Below are positions 44,187 to 57,496 of a DNA stretch of 64,000 nt, piece after piece. The translations under genes and the position numbers were made by a program. The stretch spans positions 8,184,001-8,248,000 of the forward strand of contig JAWHQI010000064.1 in assembly GCA_033032865.1 (NCBI GenBank), given 5' to 3'. Under the pieces are notes generated by a model, which was not told the DNA's origin, searched no databases, and saw only the letters and a list, made by a program, of their open reading frames with translations. Within the stretch, counting starts at the first letter, position 1. Each line of letters opens with the position of its first letter. Origin of the DNA: Dactylorhiza incarnata. Taxonomy: Eukaryota; Streptophyta; Magnoliopsida; Asparagales; Orchidaceae.

Positions 44187-47100
44187 TGGTAAGATCCCCC
44201 TCCTCCTTACCGGAGAGTTCCCAGATCTTATGCTTAGAACAGTCGTCTTACGGTGACCCCAACTCACGGGTTAGCTGTCACTGCTCAACGTCGATCATGC
44301 CGGCTAATTGGATCATATCACGGGCCAATTTTGCAAGAAGTAATAAACACAAATATGACAAGTCCGCCACCACAACACACACACACGCATATATATATAA
44401 GTGCAACTAGTCCACAATGAGAACAAAACTAAAAGAGTGCAAGGGCTTAAGCCTGGTATAATTCCAAAAAGGAAATAATGAAGCACTCTCTCACTCTACA
44501 CCATGCAGAAGCTACACAAAATACTCTCCAACCTGTCGCCATGTGGTAGTAGTGATATGAAACATCTGCTCCTCAGGGTCTACCGTCACGTCATGTCTAT
44601 CGTACTACGGCTCCTGCTCCTCGATCTTTGGTGTTACGGCCGCATCCAATCGTTAGTCAAAAAGACTAAGCCATTTTGTCCTCGCCTCCCCCCACGACTC
44701 CTAGGTACCAAGTGAGAGGACGAAGCAAAGGAGAACAAGGGGTAAAAGGAAATGCAGGTGACATGGATTATACTAACAGTATAATGAATAAGCGAGCAAT
44801 AAGTATAATAGCAATAGGTAATATATGGGTAGTAAGTATGACAACAGTAGGTAATAAATAAGCAGTAAATAAGTAAATGCAACGCAAGTAAAGTAATAAG
44901 AAAACTACCACACTATCATCTTGAGTACCTTAACTTATATGAATGCTCATACAAACTTATAAGTTAAGATTTCTGGAATTGTAACTTATCATATAAAAGT
45001 GCACATACTAATTTATATGATAAGGGTCTGCAACTGTATATGTCTATAGGATGTATGAATGTTATGTTATGCTATGTTCATACAGTGCAACTCACTCATA
45101 AGACTCTGCGTGCACGGACCTTTACTTTCCGCTTTTCGGAGGTAGCAAGCCTCTCAGGTACTTCCGCCGTGGCAATGGAATCAGTGGATCGGGCACTCCA
45201 CTTCTAGGTGGGTATACACACTACCAGACCTAGACCTTGCGTACGCTTTTGTACACATCTTAGGTGCACTTCTGCGAGCTCTTGCGTACTCTTGCTAGCA
45301 TCCCGCCAGTATTTTATGGTCAGAGGTGGGTTACTAGGGATTGTCTACTAGATCGCAGTAAAGTAACCTACTGGACTTCTAACACACCACACCTCGCCAA
45401 AGTCAACGTACTGTCATTGGTGTGAAAAATGGATTCGTGTTGAATACCCGCCACTAGTTATGCACGTGCAAGGTTTATCATACTACCTGAGCCTCCATCT
45501 CGCAAGACCAACTACTCTTGAACCATTCCGTCCTCTATAATAGGATGAGGTTTACTTTCCTCAACTTCCCTTATATAAGGTTACTCTGGTTTGTTACATA
45601 GGCGATCATAGTGATTTAAGGTGAATTATGTACTTCCCGAGGTCTACCCGGTGAAGGCCTCGCAGCGGTACTAGAAGGTATTCTGGGGTGACATCCCAGA
45701 CCTTGCTTTCTCAGAATAATTACTATTATAGGTAACTACTCATTGTTAAGGTTATCCTCGTGGTTGCTCTAAATTACATAAGAATGACTTAGATCCCTTT
45801 TAGGCAACTTGACGACCTTTTTACGGCGCGTGGTGTAAACTCTTAGATATTCACTTATATGACAAACCCTAACCTTGGAATGTACCATGACCTCATTATT
45901 ATTCTAAATATCACTTTAGATACCTAGGGTGGAAATCTTCCAAAATGCTTTCAATTAATCATCGTGACGCGCTTCTAGTTTGTTATTCACTATAGGACTG
46001 AAGTCCCCTAGTAGGGTTACAACTTATAGGGACTGATGTGATGCATGCTCTATCTTTGTGTTCCAAATTTCATTCCATTTCTACGTGTTCTGGTTAGTTT
46101 AAACACTACCCCAAGTTTTTGTTATTCGCAGTCCAACTCAAGCATTGAACTAGATTGATCTCTATGTTGTGAACTTCACTATAACTTGGCCAAATACCCT
46201 AAAATTTATACCATAGATTAATCATGACCAAATTAAGAGGTGGTCAGAAATTCATAATTTTTCTACTTATTTTGTTTTTGAATAAAAATTCTTTAAAGAT
46301 AATGCACACCTCTTTTTACACATGAAGTAATAATTTCAAAAGTCAAAGTACTGCCAATATTTAGTCAATATAATATAATAGTGAAATATCATAACTTACT
46401 GAATTTCATAAGTTTTCATAATATATATGACAACTATTTCAATATTTAAACATTTATGTCAATTGGTCACATTACACAGTAAGTACCAAAATAACTGACT
46501 CAAAAATTCTAAAAAAGTTACATTGGCTTATAATGATCCAAAAACAATTTAGCAAATTTTCAGAATTTTCCAGATAACATTAACTATATAAATTTCATTA
46601 ATACATAAGTGTAACAGATTACATTTTTGATAATTTACAGTGTAAATGACTTCCAAAAATCCTACCAAAATTTCTAGAGATATATATCAATATAAAACAT
46701 CATATGACAGAATATTGGATTTTTCCCTAGATTTAGATGATGTTCATTTCATTGTATACTTATGTGTCAAAATCATTTAAGCTCAAATAACTAGGGAAAT
46801 CAGCTCCAAAAATCCCAATAAAATTTTCAGAGGTATATAATACTCTACAACATCATGTGACAGGAAATCAAATTTATCCTAAGTCATTTGACCACTTTTA
46901 TTTGACTAATACATTTATGTGACATTAATGTTATTAATTAAATACTTAGGATTTTTCAATCCAAAAATCCTAACTTTCCTAGGGGTAGTACCCTCCATCA
47001 TAATAGGTGTATTGCCAAAAAATCATGAGCATACAACAAATCATTAGTGATAAATTCACAAAATACCCACAGGTGTTATATGCACACCACCCTTCCATAC

Positions 47101-47731
47101 ATCTCATTCCTGTGAAATATAATGTTCTATAGTGGTCAAATGACCTTAACTTTTTTACATGTGACTAAATATGACCTAACAATTATGTCACTCAAGATTT
47201 GAGTCATTTTCCATCTATAAAACCACATTTATTTCATTAATATGAAAAATCATATTTATCACAAAACTTCAGAAAAATATTGCCCAAAAATTATGATTTT
47301 TGGACAGGGGTGTATCTAAGTCATTTACACTTATGTCCAAAATATTAGACTAATCCAAGCAACTATGTGAACTAGATCTACAAAATAAGGACTGGTCACC
47401 CTTTAGGATACACCTAAGGAGGATGAACCTACAAGGAGTTGTAGGCCACCAAACCTGGTGATTCAAAGCCCTCTGACTAGCAGACCTCAAGGGCTACTAA
47501 ACTTGTCTCAGGCACTTTTGTCTAAAAAGGCCTCTAAGTAGCTTAGAAAATTAATCTAAACTTCAGTAAAAAGTGTGACAAAATGATTTCATCATATTAA
47601 TATGGTCTGCATATAAACAACACCTTAAATCTGACGGATCTGGTTCATCATCCCCGATAGGCTGACGGCCAGGATTCAACATTCCTGGAGCCTCTTCCTC
47701 TTGCACTTTCAGGCCACTTGAGGGCCACTAC
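44187..47731 (-). repeat. Element F 5' LTR, interrupted
   Basis: Homologous to 21812-24240 of the 3' LTR but with an extra about 1.1-kb segment (about 44520-45740) containing TAACTTATAAGTT-type stretches. The same kind of segment occurs in LTR B (18304-20240) and in B2. It stops at 47731 within GGCCACTAC, where a B2 LTR starts. The remaining U3 of this LTR is not in the window in recognisable form. Confidence 0.82.
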
Positions 47732-48773
47732 TGTAAGATCCCTCTCCCGCACCTAGAGAGCTTCCGGATCTTATGCCCAGAACCGCCGCCTTACGGTGAC
47801 ACTAACACCCGAGTTAGCTACCTCCGCAAGACGCCAATCCTGCCGGCATGAACGATCGACAGGCCAACAAGAGTTAAGAAGGAAAATAAATAGAACCAAG
47901 TCCACAATCACACATTTATACAACAAAATATATATTGTCCATCAATGAGTACAATAAATGAAAGAGTAAAAGGGGCTTATGCCCCGTACATATCCAAGGT
48001 AGAACAAAATCTCACTCTCTCACTCTACATCTATGCGGAAGCTAACAACTCTCAAATCTTCGAACACCTGTCTTGTAGTAGAAGTATTGCGTGGCTTCTG
48101 CTCCTCAGATCCTGCCATCATGTATTGACTGGTCGTGCCGGTGCTCCAGCTCCTCAAACACCTACGGTCACAACCGACCGTTAGTCATAAAGACTAAGCC
48201 GATTTTGTCCCCGCCTCCCCCCGCGACTCCTAGGCACCGTGCGGGAGGAAGAAGCGGAGGACAACAAAGTGGAGTAATCAAGAAGGTAGCAGGTGACAAA
48301 CATTCTACGCTAACAAGAGTATATCCATATAAATTCTATGCTAGCAGTATGAGCAAGTAAATAGTATTAAGTGCAGTAACGTAATATCGCAGCAGTAAAA
48401 GAGGTAAGCAAGAGAAGCAGTGTGACGCAAGTAAAGTAATTTAAAGTAACCATTGATTTATAGGAATGCCCATACAAACCTATAGACCAAGGGGTCGTTA
48501 GGCAGGGGCCTATCGTATAAAAAGTCCCATACCAATTTATACGATAGGGGTAGGGGTTGAAATGCAATGTTCATGCTATGGCATGCAAGGTATGCTGTTA
48601 TGCTATGTTCATACAAGTGCAAATCACTCACTACGACTCTATGTGCATAGACCTTTAGTTCCCCCTTTTTGGAGCTAGCAAGACTCCCAGGATACTTCCG
48701 TAGTGGCAAACGGAAGCGGTGGGTTGGGCCTCGCCCACCTCTAGGTTGGTATTCACACTACCTAACCTAGACC
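47732..48773 (-). mobile_element. Truncated LTR of family B2
   Basis: It starts TGTAAGATCCCTCTCCCGCACC on the + strand, the 3' end of the LTR read on the - strand. It is nearly identical in layout to 53905-54962 of the complete B2 solo LTR. Homology stops after TAACCTAGACC (48773), where family A sequence takes over. About 4.5 kb of the expected LTR is missing, so this is a deletion or recombination junction. Confidence 0.8.
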
Positions 48774-50001
48774 GTGCGCGAAGGAAACACACGATCTCCT
48801 GTTGATAGCCTACTTTTCGAGCCGTCTGGATTTGCCCGTGCGTTTTTACGCACGGTCGAAATAGTAAAATCGCACGGGCGATTTGCTTCATCTTTCTGAG
48901 CTTTCTGTACATTTAATATCGCACAGTCCACGCACGGTCGTGCGCTCGACCGTGCGTGACCAAATTTCTGACAGTTTTCTATTTAAGCCGCAGGATCCGC
49001 CCTAATCGGGATCAATCTTCTTTCCCGTGCCGGAAGGGTTCCAGTTCCGTCATTTTTGCCGCTCGATCGCCGTCCACATTAAGGAGGAGCTCCGGCCACC
49101 ATTTCCTTGCAAATCTAAAGTCGGAGAATCCTCTTGGCCACCTTCATCATTTGAGTGCTTCCAAGCTCCATTTTGAGGGATCTCTTGCTACACATGTGAA
49201 GTTCTCTGGAGAGGTCGTGGCCGAAGACAATTGACAGAGAAGACAGGTAATGTAGAAGAAGGTGACAGCTCTTTCAGACCCCGGACGGCAGTTGAAGACC
49301 GAGCACGAACAAGGCTTGACAACCCTAGATTCCGGCCGTGAATATCCAACGAGTCTCCGCCCCTTTGGTTGTAATCCCACCCCCTTCATATTGTAGCATT
49401 TTCACTTTTGATTCTTTGGTTGTATGACGATGATTGCTAAACGCTAAATGTTATTTATTTATTTCATGTCTATGTGAAATTATTTTGTGGTGTATGCAGG
49501 TGAGGTGCGCCCTCATTCCATCTTCCATCCACCATTACCCTCCATTCCATTCTGCATGACTACTCGCCCATTCCGCAAGCCTACTCTTCCACTCGCCAAA
49601 CTAAGCGGTGCTAACGGCCCGTATAATCCACCTCACTTCCTCCGGTGCGAATCACTCCATCTGTTTGCCTTCTCGACCATCCGCCTTGCGAATCAGTGCA
49701 TATTGGCCTGCATAGTTTCCATTCGCCTTGCGAAGCAGTACATAGTGGTCTGCATAGTAATTTATTTTCGTTATTTTGTTTTTACGCAAACCAAGCCAAT
49801 CCTATCCATTCGCATCCCTTCCGACCTAAAGGACTTCAATCTCAAGTCCTTCCTCGATAGGTAACTCCACCTTACTGTGTTCCTTAGAGATTCGATACTT
49901 GGGGATCACTCCCATTTTATATTACTTGAACGATCGGTACACTGCTGTGTCGTGCCGCAATCTCGCTCCCGATTATAGCGGTGTGTAAGATTCGCACATC
50001 A
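48774..50001 (+). mobile_element. LTR family A, 5'-truncated (copy A3)
   Basis: Homologous to A1 and A2 from the dyad-rich U3 to the LTR end TTCGCACATCA. It contains an inverted repeat at 48836-48855 (arms CCGTGCGT and ACGCACGG, 4-base spacer), GCACGGTCGTGCG at about 48931, and a TATA box CTATTTAAGC at 48980-48989. The TGATGAGTCC start is lost at the 48773 junction. No TSD can be tested. Small open frames (48956-49234, 49487-49864) resemble LTR sequence, not genes. Confidence 0.75.
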
Positions 50002-50478
50002 GTCACGACGATACTGAAATTATATATTGAGCATACGTGCTCTGAATTGACTTTCATCAGTTGCATTAGACTCGTCTAGACGATACAAGTGCAACTGAAC
50101 TCGTTTTGTTCTTTTCCGAGGTCATTTAAAGAAAACGACTATTTTGAGTATGGTAACGCATCACGACGACACTAAATTTGTATGTTGAGCATATGTGCTT
50201 TGAATCGACTTCTGTCAGTTGTATTAGAATCGTCTAGTCGACACGAATGCAGCGGAACTCGTTTTGTTCCAATCCGAGGGCGTTTAGAGAAAATGACCTT
50301 TTTGAGTGTCGTAGCGCATCCGCTGACACCATTTTAGTGTAATGAGCATATAAACTCAGAATTGACCCCAGTCAGTTGCATTGAACTTATATGGTCAATA
50401 CGAGAGCAACGAAATTTGTTACGCTCAATTTCGACGCCATTTGGTCAACTTGGTTAAATTAAGCCTTATGGTGCACCG
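50002..50478 (+). repeat. Tandem repeat, about 158 bp, three copies
   Basis: Copies start near 50004, 50162 and 50320. Shared landmarks are CACGACGAYACTRAA, TTGAGCATAYGTGCTYTGAATYGACTT, CAGTTGYATTAGA, GAACTCGTTTTGTTC and a GTAACGCATC end. The third copy is the most diverged. It directly follows LTR A3. No coding potential. Confidence 0.7.
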
Positions 50479-52820
50479 AAAAGCATGCATACGCCAATAT
50501 TAGTCAAACACACCAACATTGGCTCGTCACTCGACGACTTGGACCAACCTTGACCTTGACCCACATGGGGGACCCACCCTAGGGTGGACTTGGTCAAACC
50601 CTTCCAAAATCACTATTTTGTAAATAAACTAAAACCCCACTCTAACCCCCCCCCCCCCCCCCACCCCCACCCCACCCCCCCACCCACCCCCCCCCCCACC
50701 CCACACACACACTCAAGGCCCCACCGTGGGCCCAACCTCAGCCCAAAAAGGGCCCTGGTTTTCAGCAAGACAACAAGGAAGATGGAGCCTTGGACCAAAT
50801 AAAGAGACCACTCTTTCCCTCTTTTTTATCTTTCCCCAAGCCCGATACAAGCCCACCCATTCCCCCAAGCCTCAAGACGGCCACCACCTGGCAATCCTTG
50901 CCTTGCCTGATGATGCCATGTGGCCTAACTCCATAAAACCAAACTCCCCTCTAAGGGGATTAATCCCACACTGTTGGGTAAGGGGGAGGGGGAATCCTCC
51001 CCAGCCTATATATAGGCCTTATCCCCTCCAGATCACTTCACAACCCCCAGCCAAACCCAACCCCACCCTTGTCGGAGCCATGCCTCGTCGGAAAATGCCC
51101 ACCCGAGCACCACCACCCTCCACCACCTTTAATGGCAAATCTTGTCGGAAGCTCCAGATGCCCCCAGTAGGTGGAACCTCTTCCTCCTCTCCCTCCCTAT
51201 CTTTTCAATGACCTGTATGCGGGCTCCGTCTATCGGAGTGTCACCGCGGCCACCACCAAGCTCTGTGGAGCTAGGAGGGTGGTCGTGCAAGTGTGAGGCT
51301 CCCAGCGCCCTTTGGCTCACTAAGGAGCGACAACTTGCCGGAGAGGACTTAGATGCCCTCTCCTGGAGCCCCCAAGGTGGTGCTGCCATCAAAGGAGGAA
51401 GCTCTGGTGGCTTCCGTGTTTTTGTCCCCTGTAAAAGGGAGATCTGGCGAATGTCGACGACGATGGACCATCGGACCACCATCGGGGGAAGCGTCAACCC
51501 CCGACGAGTTGGCCGGGGTTGGAGGCACGGGCGGCGGTGGAGAAGCCTCGCAAGCTAGACGCTTGCGGGAGGCGCAATTGCCATCTGATCCCATGATCGG
51601 GATCGAACGACTGAGATTTCATTAAAATCCTCGAGTAATCATTAAAATTCCGCAGTGGATCAGCGTTGGATCTACTGCGGGGCGTCAGCGCTGGATCTGC
51701 GGCTCGATCTCAGCCGCAGATCAACGCCAACATACGTGTTGAGTGAAGATTGAAGGGCAAAGGGGTTTTCGATTTTATATGGCTAATGAAGGGCTCGAAT
51801 TCAAAATTTTAGATTATCAAGGTTGTGTATCTTGATATGGGTTATATTCATAAGATGTTTCAGATTTTTCCAACAAGATTTAATATTTTTAAGTAAAAAA
51901 TTAGGGTTGTTTTGTCTATTTTTGAAATTGCAGAGGAATCTAAACTAGCTAAATAATTATGATAAGAATAGAGGAGATACCCAGGACCTAAACACACTTT
52001 CACTCATTGATGGAGAATTTTTATTGTTGAATTGATATTTTTACTCATTTCATCCAATTAGATCTTCTTACTATTAAAATCCTAGAGAGTAGTCTACTCA
52101 ATCAAAACTGCTTAAAAATTTATATGATGGTTATTATAAGAAGATAGACACTTTAGATTTTATTGAGAATTATTTAAGCATTTCTGATATTTTCAAGAAA
52201 TTTATTATAGAAAAATTCACTATTTTAATTTATTAGAGGGCTTTATACTTAGAAGAAAAATTATGATAAAATTCATGGATGAGTCTAGGACTAGTGTGCA
52301 CCCTAAGGAAAAGATTGGTGAATTTTGAAAAGCTTATCCATTTCTTAAGGAATTAATTGTGATCTGCTCATTATTATTAAAATTCTAGAAAGCTCCTATT
52401 TGATGCAATAAAGCTAATATAAATATGGAAGGCTAATGATGTCATAATAAACCCTAAGTCAAAATTTGGGAATTTTGGGCTTAATAAAAGTATTTTTTAA
52501 AATTTTAATAAGGGTTTATTCGAGGCAAATATTTTATTAGAGGTCAAATCAAGCCCAAAATGATATGAATATTTTTGGGGATGATGTTAGGGAAATTCCA
52601 ACCCCGGGTTTAAGTTTTGAATTTTTCTGATGCCTTTTGATATTTATCGATTAAAAGAGGTTGAAAAATTGGAAATATTAGCGTCACTCATAAATAAATA
52701 AGTTAAGTTGCCCGCACAAGCAATTGAGGTTTAAAAGATCTCATAATAAATCTCTTGCGAATATTTAAAGCCTCAATGATCGAATCGGGAGATTGTAGCA
52801 AAAGACATGTATTTATAATA
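50479..52820. other. Unassigned region, probably old LTR fragments
   Basis: 50640-50710 is a C-rich low-complexity tract with a run of 17 C (50646-50662). 50990-51020 has CTATATATAGG, a good TATA box, preceded by AAGGGGGAGGGGG, which suggests a promoter or LTR fragment on the + strand. The proline-rich open frames 50584-51625 overlap in both strands and look like compositional artefacts. 51640-51725 has strong inverted repeats. 51730-52820 is AT-rich without recognisable coding sequence. I cannot place this stretch in any of families A-H. Confidence 0.4.
51640..51725. promoter_or_regulatory. Dyad cluster of unassigned family
   Basis: 51694-51722 has 11-bp arms GATCTGCGGCT and AGCCGCAGATC with a 7-base spacer. 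51647-51680 has CCGCAGTGGATC and GGATCTACTGCGG, an imperfect dyad. TTTTATATGG (51772) follows at a TATA-like distance. It resembles the dyad-then-TATA layout of families A, C, D and E with yet another motif. Confidence 0.5.
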
Positions 52821-55800
52821 TGTTGGAAATTTTTCCGTTTGGTGGACATATTCTATCGAGACGACCCGTTAAAGTCGTCCACGATTTTTGAGGCTATTTG
52901 GACTCCTGCGAGCGTGCATTAATTCAGTCGCGCGAACGATCGAAGCCTGTGATAGGTGGGCAAGATCGACTTGTAATTTCATGACGCGAACCTGGTCTCG
53001 CCCTTGGCACGAAATTTGGCATGACATAAAATTCTAATTAATTTTATGGATTTTATACTCTTAATTTAATTTGGGATTTATGGAGATTAATTGGGTCCAT
53101 AAATTTAGTAACTCCCAATTGGCCTCCCTATTAAGCCAAATTATATATCATGCCAAAAGAGGGATTCTTTTATACCATTCACGGTGAACAAAGGTGAAAT
53201 CTGGTCTTCTTCCATCTGCCTCCCTTGTGAAACCGTACCCTTCCTCCTTTCTCATGTTCTTCTTGCAAACAGGTGGCTGAGGCAAGCATCAGATCCAGAG
53301 AAAAAGGAAGAAGGCGCAGTAGCTACATCTCCTTCATCCGTTCACAAAGGCAGATCATATTTTTCCTGTTACTCTACCGCCGACAAGGATCATTACCTCC
53401 TCTTCCATTCGGATCTGGAATAGGATCGGCCGGCGACACTCGGAGACCGGCAACAGTTCAGGATCCGGTGATCGACTTCAGTTCTGTTTCAGAATATTTA
53501 CCGAGGCCGGGCTATCTACAATGGCCGTGAAGAATATAGGAATCCGGTTAAAGGATCTCTAAATATCAGGTATATGATATTTTATTTATGTTCGGAGAGA
53601 AAACAAATTTATATCTTGTTTTGGTAAACATAAAGTCTTGCTGTGAAAATATAGATCTGCCTGATTCATGCTAGATCTGAAATTAATTTTCTCCTGCTAT
53701 TGAACTATGTTTAAGTGTTGAATATAATCAGATTTATTGTTGATTAATATCTTCATATCTTCTGATCTAACAATCATCAGGATCCCAAATTAACATTGCT
53801 TATATCATTTACGGTTCATGATTATGGCCTATGGGAGATAATTATTTTGTTGTACATATATATTGTGCTAACTCTCAATTTCAGAGAATCTTATAGACAC
53901 GTTTTGTAAGATCCCTCTCCCGCACCAGGAGAGTTCCTGGATCTTATGCCCAGAACCGCCGCCTTACGGAGATGCTAGCACACAAGTTAGCCACCTCCGC
54001 AAGACGCCGATCCTGCCGACAAGAACGATCAACCAGGCCAACAAGAGATAAGAAGAAAAACTAGTACAAAAGTCCACAATCACACGCATCTGTATATATA
54101 TATATATATATATATCCAAAAGTAAATTGTCCATCATGAGTACCATAAATGAAAGAGTAAAAGGGGCTTATGCCCAGTACATGTCCAAGGTAGAACAAAA
54201 GCTCACTCTCTCACTCTACATCAATGCGGAAGCTAACAACTCTCAAATCTTCAAACACCTGTCTTGTAGAAGTATTGCATAGCTTCTACTCCTCAGATCC
54301 TGCCATCATGTCTTAACTGGTCGTGCCGGTGCTCCAGCTCCTCGAACACCTACGGTCACAACCGACCGTTAGTCACAAAGACTAAGCCGATTTTGTCCCC
54401 GCCTCCCCCCGCGACTCCTAGGCACCGTGCGGGAGGAAGAAGCGGAGGACAACAAAGTGGAGTAATCAAGAAGGTAGCAGGTGACAAACATTCTACGCTA
54501 ACAAGAGTATATCCATATAAATTATATGCAAGCAGTATGAGCAAGTAAAAAGTAATAAGTGCAGTAAAGTAATATCGCAGCAGTAAAAGAGGTAAGCAAG
54601 AGAAGCAGTGCGACGCAAGTAAAGTAATTTAAAAGTAACCATTGATTTATAGGAATGCTCATACAAACCTATAGACCAAGGGGTCGTTTAGCATGGCCTA
54701 TCGTATAAAAAGTCTCATACCAATTTATACGATAGGGGTAGGGGTTGAAATGCAATGTTCATGCTATGACATGCAAGGTATATTGTTATGCTATGTTCAT
54801 ACAAGTGCAACTCACTCACTACGACTTTATGCGCATAGACCTTTAGTTCCCCCTTTTTGGAGCTAGCAAGACTCCCAGGATACTCTCGTAGTGGCAAACG
54901 GAAGCGGTGGGTTGGGCCTCGCCCACCTCTAGGTTGATATTCACACTACCTAACCTAGACCTATCGTACGCCTCAACGCAAAACCGCGGAGCGTCTGCGT
55001 ACTCTTGCTGACTAGACCGCCAGACTTTCAAGGCTAAGTGTAAATACCACACTTGCTGAGTCAACGTATTGACGTCGGTGTGAACGTCCGTCCAATACTG
55101 AAGACCCACCACCTTCGTGCACATGCATCATGTTCTACTATCTATCTCCGAGCCATAAGCTCCCCGGGCTAACCTGCCCGTCATTAATAACCTTCCGAGC
55201 CACCGGCTCGCCGGACCAACCCGTCCGTACCAACAAACACTACTGAGTCGCAAGCTCACCTAACTTATCAATCCGCTCATACTAACACGGAGCTTACAGC
55301 TCGTAGCACCAAACCGACTAAGCTCCCGTGACCACGGGGTGTGGGTGAGTGTGTTATTAAATTATTCTTGTATAACATCTTATCCCTACGGTTTACGGTT
55401 AATCTCGGACTCCCCGAGGATTACCCTGTAAGGGGCTCGCTACGGTACTAGGAACTGCAATGGGATGATACCCCAAAGTGCCCTTTCTCAAGACACTTAG
55501 TATTATTGGTATCTACCCATAAGGTTACCCTCTTATCATTTCACCTTCTCATTACTCTTTATAACTTAAGTGTTTTCACGCCTTATGTTTCATCCCGCTC
55601 CTAAGCAATCGTTCTTTTGGGCTCAACTCTAATAATTCTTAGTCCTCTAAGTGGTCTACACTCATCTCTTGTTATAATCCAATTCTCACTGATTTCCTTT
55701 GTGATTCTATTGACCTAATCATCATAATGAGTTTTTACTATCCGTAGACCACGACATATATAAACTTAGATTCCTATGATGGAACCTTGGTCAAATTACT

Positions 55801-56074
55801 TCCAAATGACTTCTAATTTTTATCATAGGTTCATAGTGGATAAAATAAGGGATGATCAAAATCCAAGCATATTTCATATAACTTTGGCCTCTATAAAAAT
55901 TCATTAATGACTAATCTGAATCTAATATGTGAAGGAGGTATCATGCTAGTGAATTCAAACTTGTTAAATTTCCTTCCAGAGATGAAATGTGACATGACAA
56001 CAAGATTTCCAATATTTCTTATTTTTCCAGCAATTAAATAACCATGATCCCTAATTTTCAATGAATGAATGGAA

Positions 56075-56700
56075 AAATAATTTTACACATCAAGTACAGG
56101 ATTTTGACTTCCTAAAATTCTGGAAAAATTACAGTAGCTTCATATGGACATAAAAATACTATTTCCAGAAGATCATAATTTTTCAAACATTTTAAACCCA
56201 CAATTTCTATTTATCTTTAAAGGAGAGACAACATGGCTTTGCACTACAAGTACTAAAATTAGACTTCTTAAAATTCTGGAAAAATTACAGTAGCTTCATA
56301 TTGACATATAAACACTATTTCCAGAAGATCACAATTTTCCAATCATTTTAAACCCACAATATCTATTTATCTTTAAAGGAGAGATAAAATGGGTTTACAC
56401 TACAAGTACTAAAAATAGACTTCCTAAATATCTGGAATAATTACAGTAGCTGCATATTGACATATAAACACTATTTCCAGAATATCACAATTTTCCAATC
56501 ATTTTAAACCCACATTTTCTATTTATCTTTAAAGGAGAGACAAAATGGCTTTACACTACAAGTACTGAAATTAGACTTCCTAAAATCCTGGAAAAATTAC
56601 AGTAGCTGCATATTGACATAAAAACACTATTTCCAGATGATTACATTTTTTCCAACCATTTTAAACCCACAATTTCTATTTATCTTTGAATGCACATATT
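56075..56700 (-). repeat. 156-bp tandem array inside LTR B2
   Basis: Four copies with periods 156, 155 and 157 bp, counted at ACAGTAGCT (56131, 56287, 56442, 56599). Each contains CTGGAAAAATTACAGTAGC, CACTATTTCCAGA, CATTTTAAACCCACA and TATTTATCTTTAAAGGAGAGA. Not present as an array in the F LTR. Confidence 0.8.
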
Positions 56701-57496
56701 TATGAAATTACAAAAGAAATAAAGAAGTAATCACTCATAAATTCTGATAAAATTACCATAGGCTTATACTAGCATCATGACCTACTGTGATTTATCTCAA
56801 AATTATCAGACCAATAAAAACTCAGAATTTGCACAAGACTCATAAGGGTATATTTGTAATTTTGACTATTTATAACATGAAATGTTTCCCATAAATTCTC
56901 AGAAAATTCATGCTGCCACCATAATGAAATCAGAGACTAAACCCTAAGTTTCACTTCAATCTGAAATCATATGACCCCTCTTTCATCTTATAACCTAAAT
57001 TAGGGGTAATTTAGTAATATCCACATCTTGGGATTTTTGTATCCAAAAATCCCCAAATGACTTTTGGGCAGTCATATTACTGCCATGGACCCATGTCTAG
57101 CATCTAAAACCATTGGGTCAACTCCCAAGGCTTGGGGCTCACTCCACCCCAAAATTTGCTAAAGGCACACCCTTAATGTCTTTAGCCTAGCTCTTGCATG
57201 GCTCATAACTCCGCATGCACAAGGCCAAATGGTTTCAAATTTCTACCAGTGGTCTAGATATATATAAAGAGTTTACCACCCAAATTTGGGGGTGATTGGA
57301 GTTATACAACCCCATAAATACCAATTATTTACTATTGCTAATAACTGAAATATATCAATGAATATACCTCCATAAATTCTCAAATTTAAACCCTAGGTGT
57401 ATCCTCATACCATGCATGCATGGTAGAAAATTCAAGGAATTTGGTTAAGCCATTTACAAGTTATAGCATTTTTAATTTCTGCCCTACATAAGGATT

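Larger units (their letters stand above)
21812..47731 (-). mobile_element. Element F: Ty3/gypsy chromovirus (Tekay/Del type), split by element E
   Basis: The 3' LTR is on the left (21812-25724) and the 5' LTR on the right (44187-47731, cut by B2). The interior without E is about 4.85 kb, with Gag, protease, RT, RNase H, integrase and chromodomain in the normal Ty3/gypsy order on the - strand. The TGTAACATCCC LTR start, the AATTTCGAGGACAAAAAT stretch before the 3' LTR and a group-II-like chromodomain fit the Tekay/Del lineage. Every domain carries lesions. It inserted in the LTR of element G (left flank CCAAG). The right-hand TSD is not visible because the 5' LTR is interrupted. Confidence 0.88.

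Noticed and set aside
50584..51625. Proline-rich genes on both strands
   Set aside because: The frames overlap on opposite strands across C-rich low-complexity DNA, with no domain and no conserved start; composition explains them.
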